Shown in pieces: positions 5,185 through 6,284 of a stretch of DNA of 6,284 nucleotides. The stretch is from the NCBI GenBank assembly GCA_023429275.1, contig JAEYWB010000575.1, forward strand, positions 1 to 6,284, written 5' to 3'. This stretch comes from Planctomycetota bacterium. Lineage in GTDB: Bacteria; Planctomycetota; Planctomycetia; Planctomycetales; Planctomycetaceae. Position 1 is the stretch's first letter; the number at the start of each line of letters is the position of its first letter. The translations under genes and the position numbers were made by a program. Below the pieces are notes generated by a model. The model did not search any database and was not told where the DNA came from. It saw nothing but the letters and a program-made list of their open reading frames with translations.

Positions 5185-6284
5185 ATGATTCGACAACGCG
5201 GACTGGTGACGTTCCCCCTGTCCGCGGCCTTGCTGCTGCTCTTGTTCATCTCCCGCGGCGACGGAGCGGAAGTCGCTGTTTCGGAGATGAGATGGGGATT
5301 CGACGGAACGGTCCGGGAGTTTGCCTTCCTTCCCGTCTCGTTCCTCGTTCGGAATGACTCCCAGTCTGTTCAAAAGGTCCGACTCCGCCTGGGGCGGTGC
5401 GAGCTCCCTCCGACGTTCGAAGGGGACGTTTACGAGCAAGAGGTCACCCTCGGCCCTTCGTCGTCCCGATGGGTGCAGTTTGTCCCCTGCCTCTCCAATA
5501 CGGTTCAGCAGTGGCACCTGCAGTTCGGGGCCGACGCTGCCGACTTCTTTCCCTTGCCCCAGCCTCGCTCGGGGCGAACGATCGCCGTTCTGGTCGACTC
5601 CCCTGCCCGGCGGCCATCGCCGACCCCGCTCGACAAGCTTCCGGCCGAGCTCTTTCCCGGCTCCGTGTCGGCGACCGATGCCCTCGACCTCGTCTTCCTC
5701 GACCACGCTCCGGAATGGGACGGGGCTCGGTCGCAGGCCTTTCGAGAGTGGCTGACGCGCGGCGGACGGGTGGTCCTGCTGTGGAACGATGACGGGCGGT
5801 TTCCCGAGTTTTCGAACGAGCTCGTCGAACTCAATAACCCCGCCGGACGGTTCTCCGTCGGCGGCGGGGATGTGCATCGACTCCTCCAGCGGGCCCGTGA
5901 CGTCTCGACCTCCGACATCCGCGATCTCACGCGGCTTCGCGGGAACGGCTCCGTCAGGCAGACGACAGGAGTCCAGGGTGTTCCGGCGGGAACGGTCGTT
6001 CCCAAATCGGGCTTCTTCCTGGAGTCCGTCGTCGAATCGCTCGGCGGCTTCCGCCGCCCCTGGTGGCTGATTTATCCGATCGCGATTCTCTACCTGATTG
6101 TCATCGGCCCGGTCTGCTTTCTCCTCGCGCGGCACCGCAGTCTCAAGGAGTTCTACACGGTGTTTCTGTCGACGACCGCGGCGGCGGCCGTGCTGTTCGT
6201 GGTCGTCAACAGCATGAGCGTCGGCGGGCGGTCGCGACTGAGGACCATCGCGATCGCGCGGCAGGCGACCGATCGCGTCTGGGA
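5185..6284 (+). CDS. Secreted/membrane protein with glutamine-amidotransferase-like domain (C-terminus beyond window)
   Basis: The frame is open from ATG 5185 to the right edge (366 full codons); an in-frame TGA at 5152 limits extension upstream. Residues 1-28 are a signal peptide (MIRQRG, then PLSAALLLLLFIS, cleavage near GDGA/EV). Residues about 29-125 look like a beta-sandwich (VSFLVRNDSQSVQKVRLRL) with Cys72 and Cys102, which could bond. Residues about 130-260 alternate strands and helices; LDLVFLDHAPEWDGARSQAFREWLTRGGRVVLLW (167-200) resembles the class I glutamine-amidotransferase-like fold used as a non-catalytic domain in bacterial membrane proteins. Two membrane helices follow (about 293-315, with LYLIVIGPV, and 324-343). 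This layout recalls large envelope proteins with an IGPVN-type helix, but no function can be named. No strong Shine-Dalgarno site precedes the ATG. Confidence 0.8.
   Translation, partial: MIRQRGLVTFPLSAALLLLLFISRGDGAEVAVSEMRWGFDGTVREFAFLPVSFLVRNDSQSVQKVRLRLGRCELPPTFEGDVYEQEVTLGPSSSRWVQFVPCLSNTVQQWHLQFGADAADFFPLPQPRSGRTIAVLVDSPARRPSPTPLDKLPAELFPGSVSATDALDLVFLDHAPEWDGARSQAFREWLTRGGRVVLLWNDDGRFPEFSNELVELNNPAGRFSVGGGDVHRLLQRARDVSTSDIRDLTRLRGNGSVRQTTGVQGVPAGTVVPKSGFFLESVVESLGGFRRPWWLIYPIAILYLIVIGPVCFLLARHRSLKEFYTVFLSTTAAAAVLFVVVNSMSVGGRSRLRTIAIARQATDRVW

Noticed and set aside
5023..6135. 370-residue minus-strand open frame at the right edge
   Set aside because: The plus strand carries a signal peptide and membrane helices in a continuous frame; this one is low-complexity Arg/Gly/Glu-rich shadow sequence.

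Overview
The window looks like GC-rich chromosomal DNA from a planctomycete. The main evidence is the 3797-4711 product, whose core closely resembles what I remember of the planctomycete-restricted TIGR03009 domain. Supporting signs are an S9 protein with a long N-terminal extension, a zinc-free (type B) L31, GTG starts and few strong Shine-Dalgarno sites. This placement rests on recall of families, not on a search.

Layout. Most genes lie on the minus strand. Reading that strand from right to left: a Tat-exported TIGR03009-type protein (4711-3797) with its own terminator; a promoter and structured leader, then the ribosomal pair rplM-rpsI (3563-2456); rpmE for type B L31 (2327-2049) with a strong intrinsic terminator; prfA for release factor 1 (1856-780); and a metallo-beta-lactamase-fold hydrolase (562 to beyond base 1, C-terminus missing). 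On the plus strand, divergent from the TIGR03009 gene across a 473-nt spacer, a secreted/membrane protein (5185 onward) runs off the right edge. It has a signal peptide, a beta-rich domain, a glutamine-amidotransferase-like fold and two membrane helices.

The centre of the window is translation machinery: L13, S9, L31 and RF1. The outstanding observation is an in-frame UAG inside prfA, at codon 267 of 358, where homologues carry a conserved lysine. The reading frame continues for 91 well-conserved residues beyond it. RF1 is the factor that reads UAG, so if the codon is real this resembles a mirror image of the prfB (RF2) UGA autoregulatory switch. UAG also ends rpmE and the TIGR03009 gene in this window, so it is an ordinary stop here and has not simply been reassigned. 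A single-base sequencing error or a fresh mutation remains the main competing explanation. The same gene has a long inverted repeat in its 5' leader, and a possible restart ATG sits one codon after the UAG.

No tRNA, rRNA, CRISPR array, insertion sequence or phage gene was seen.
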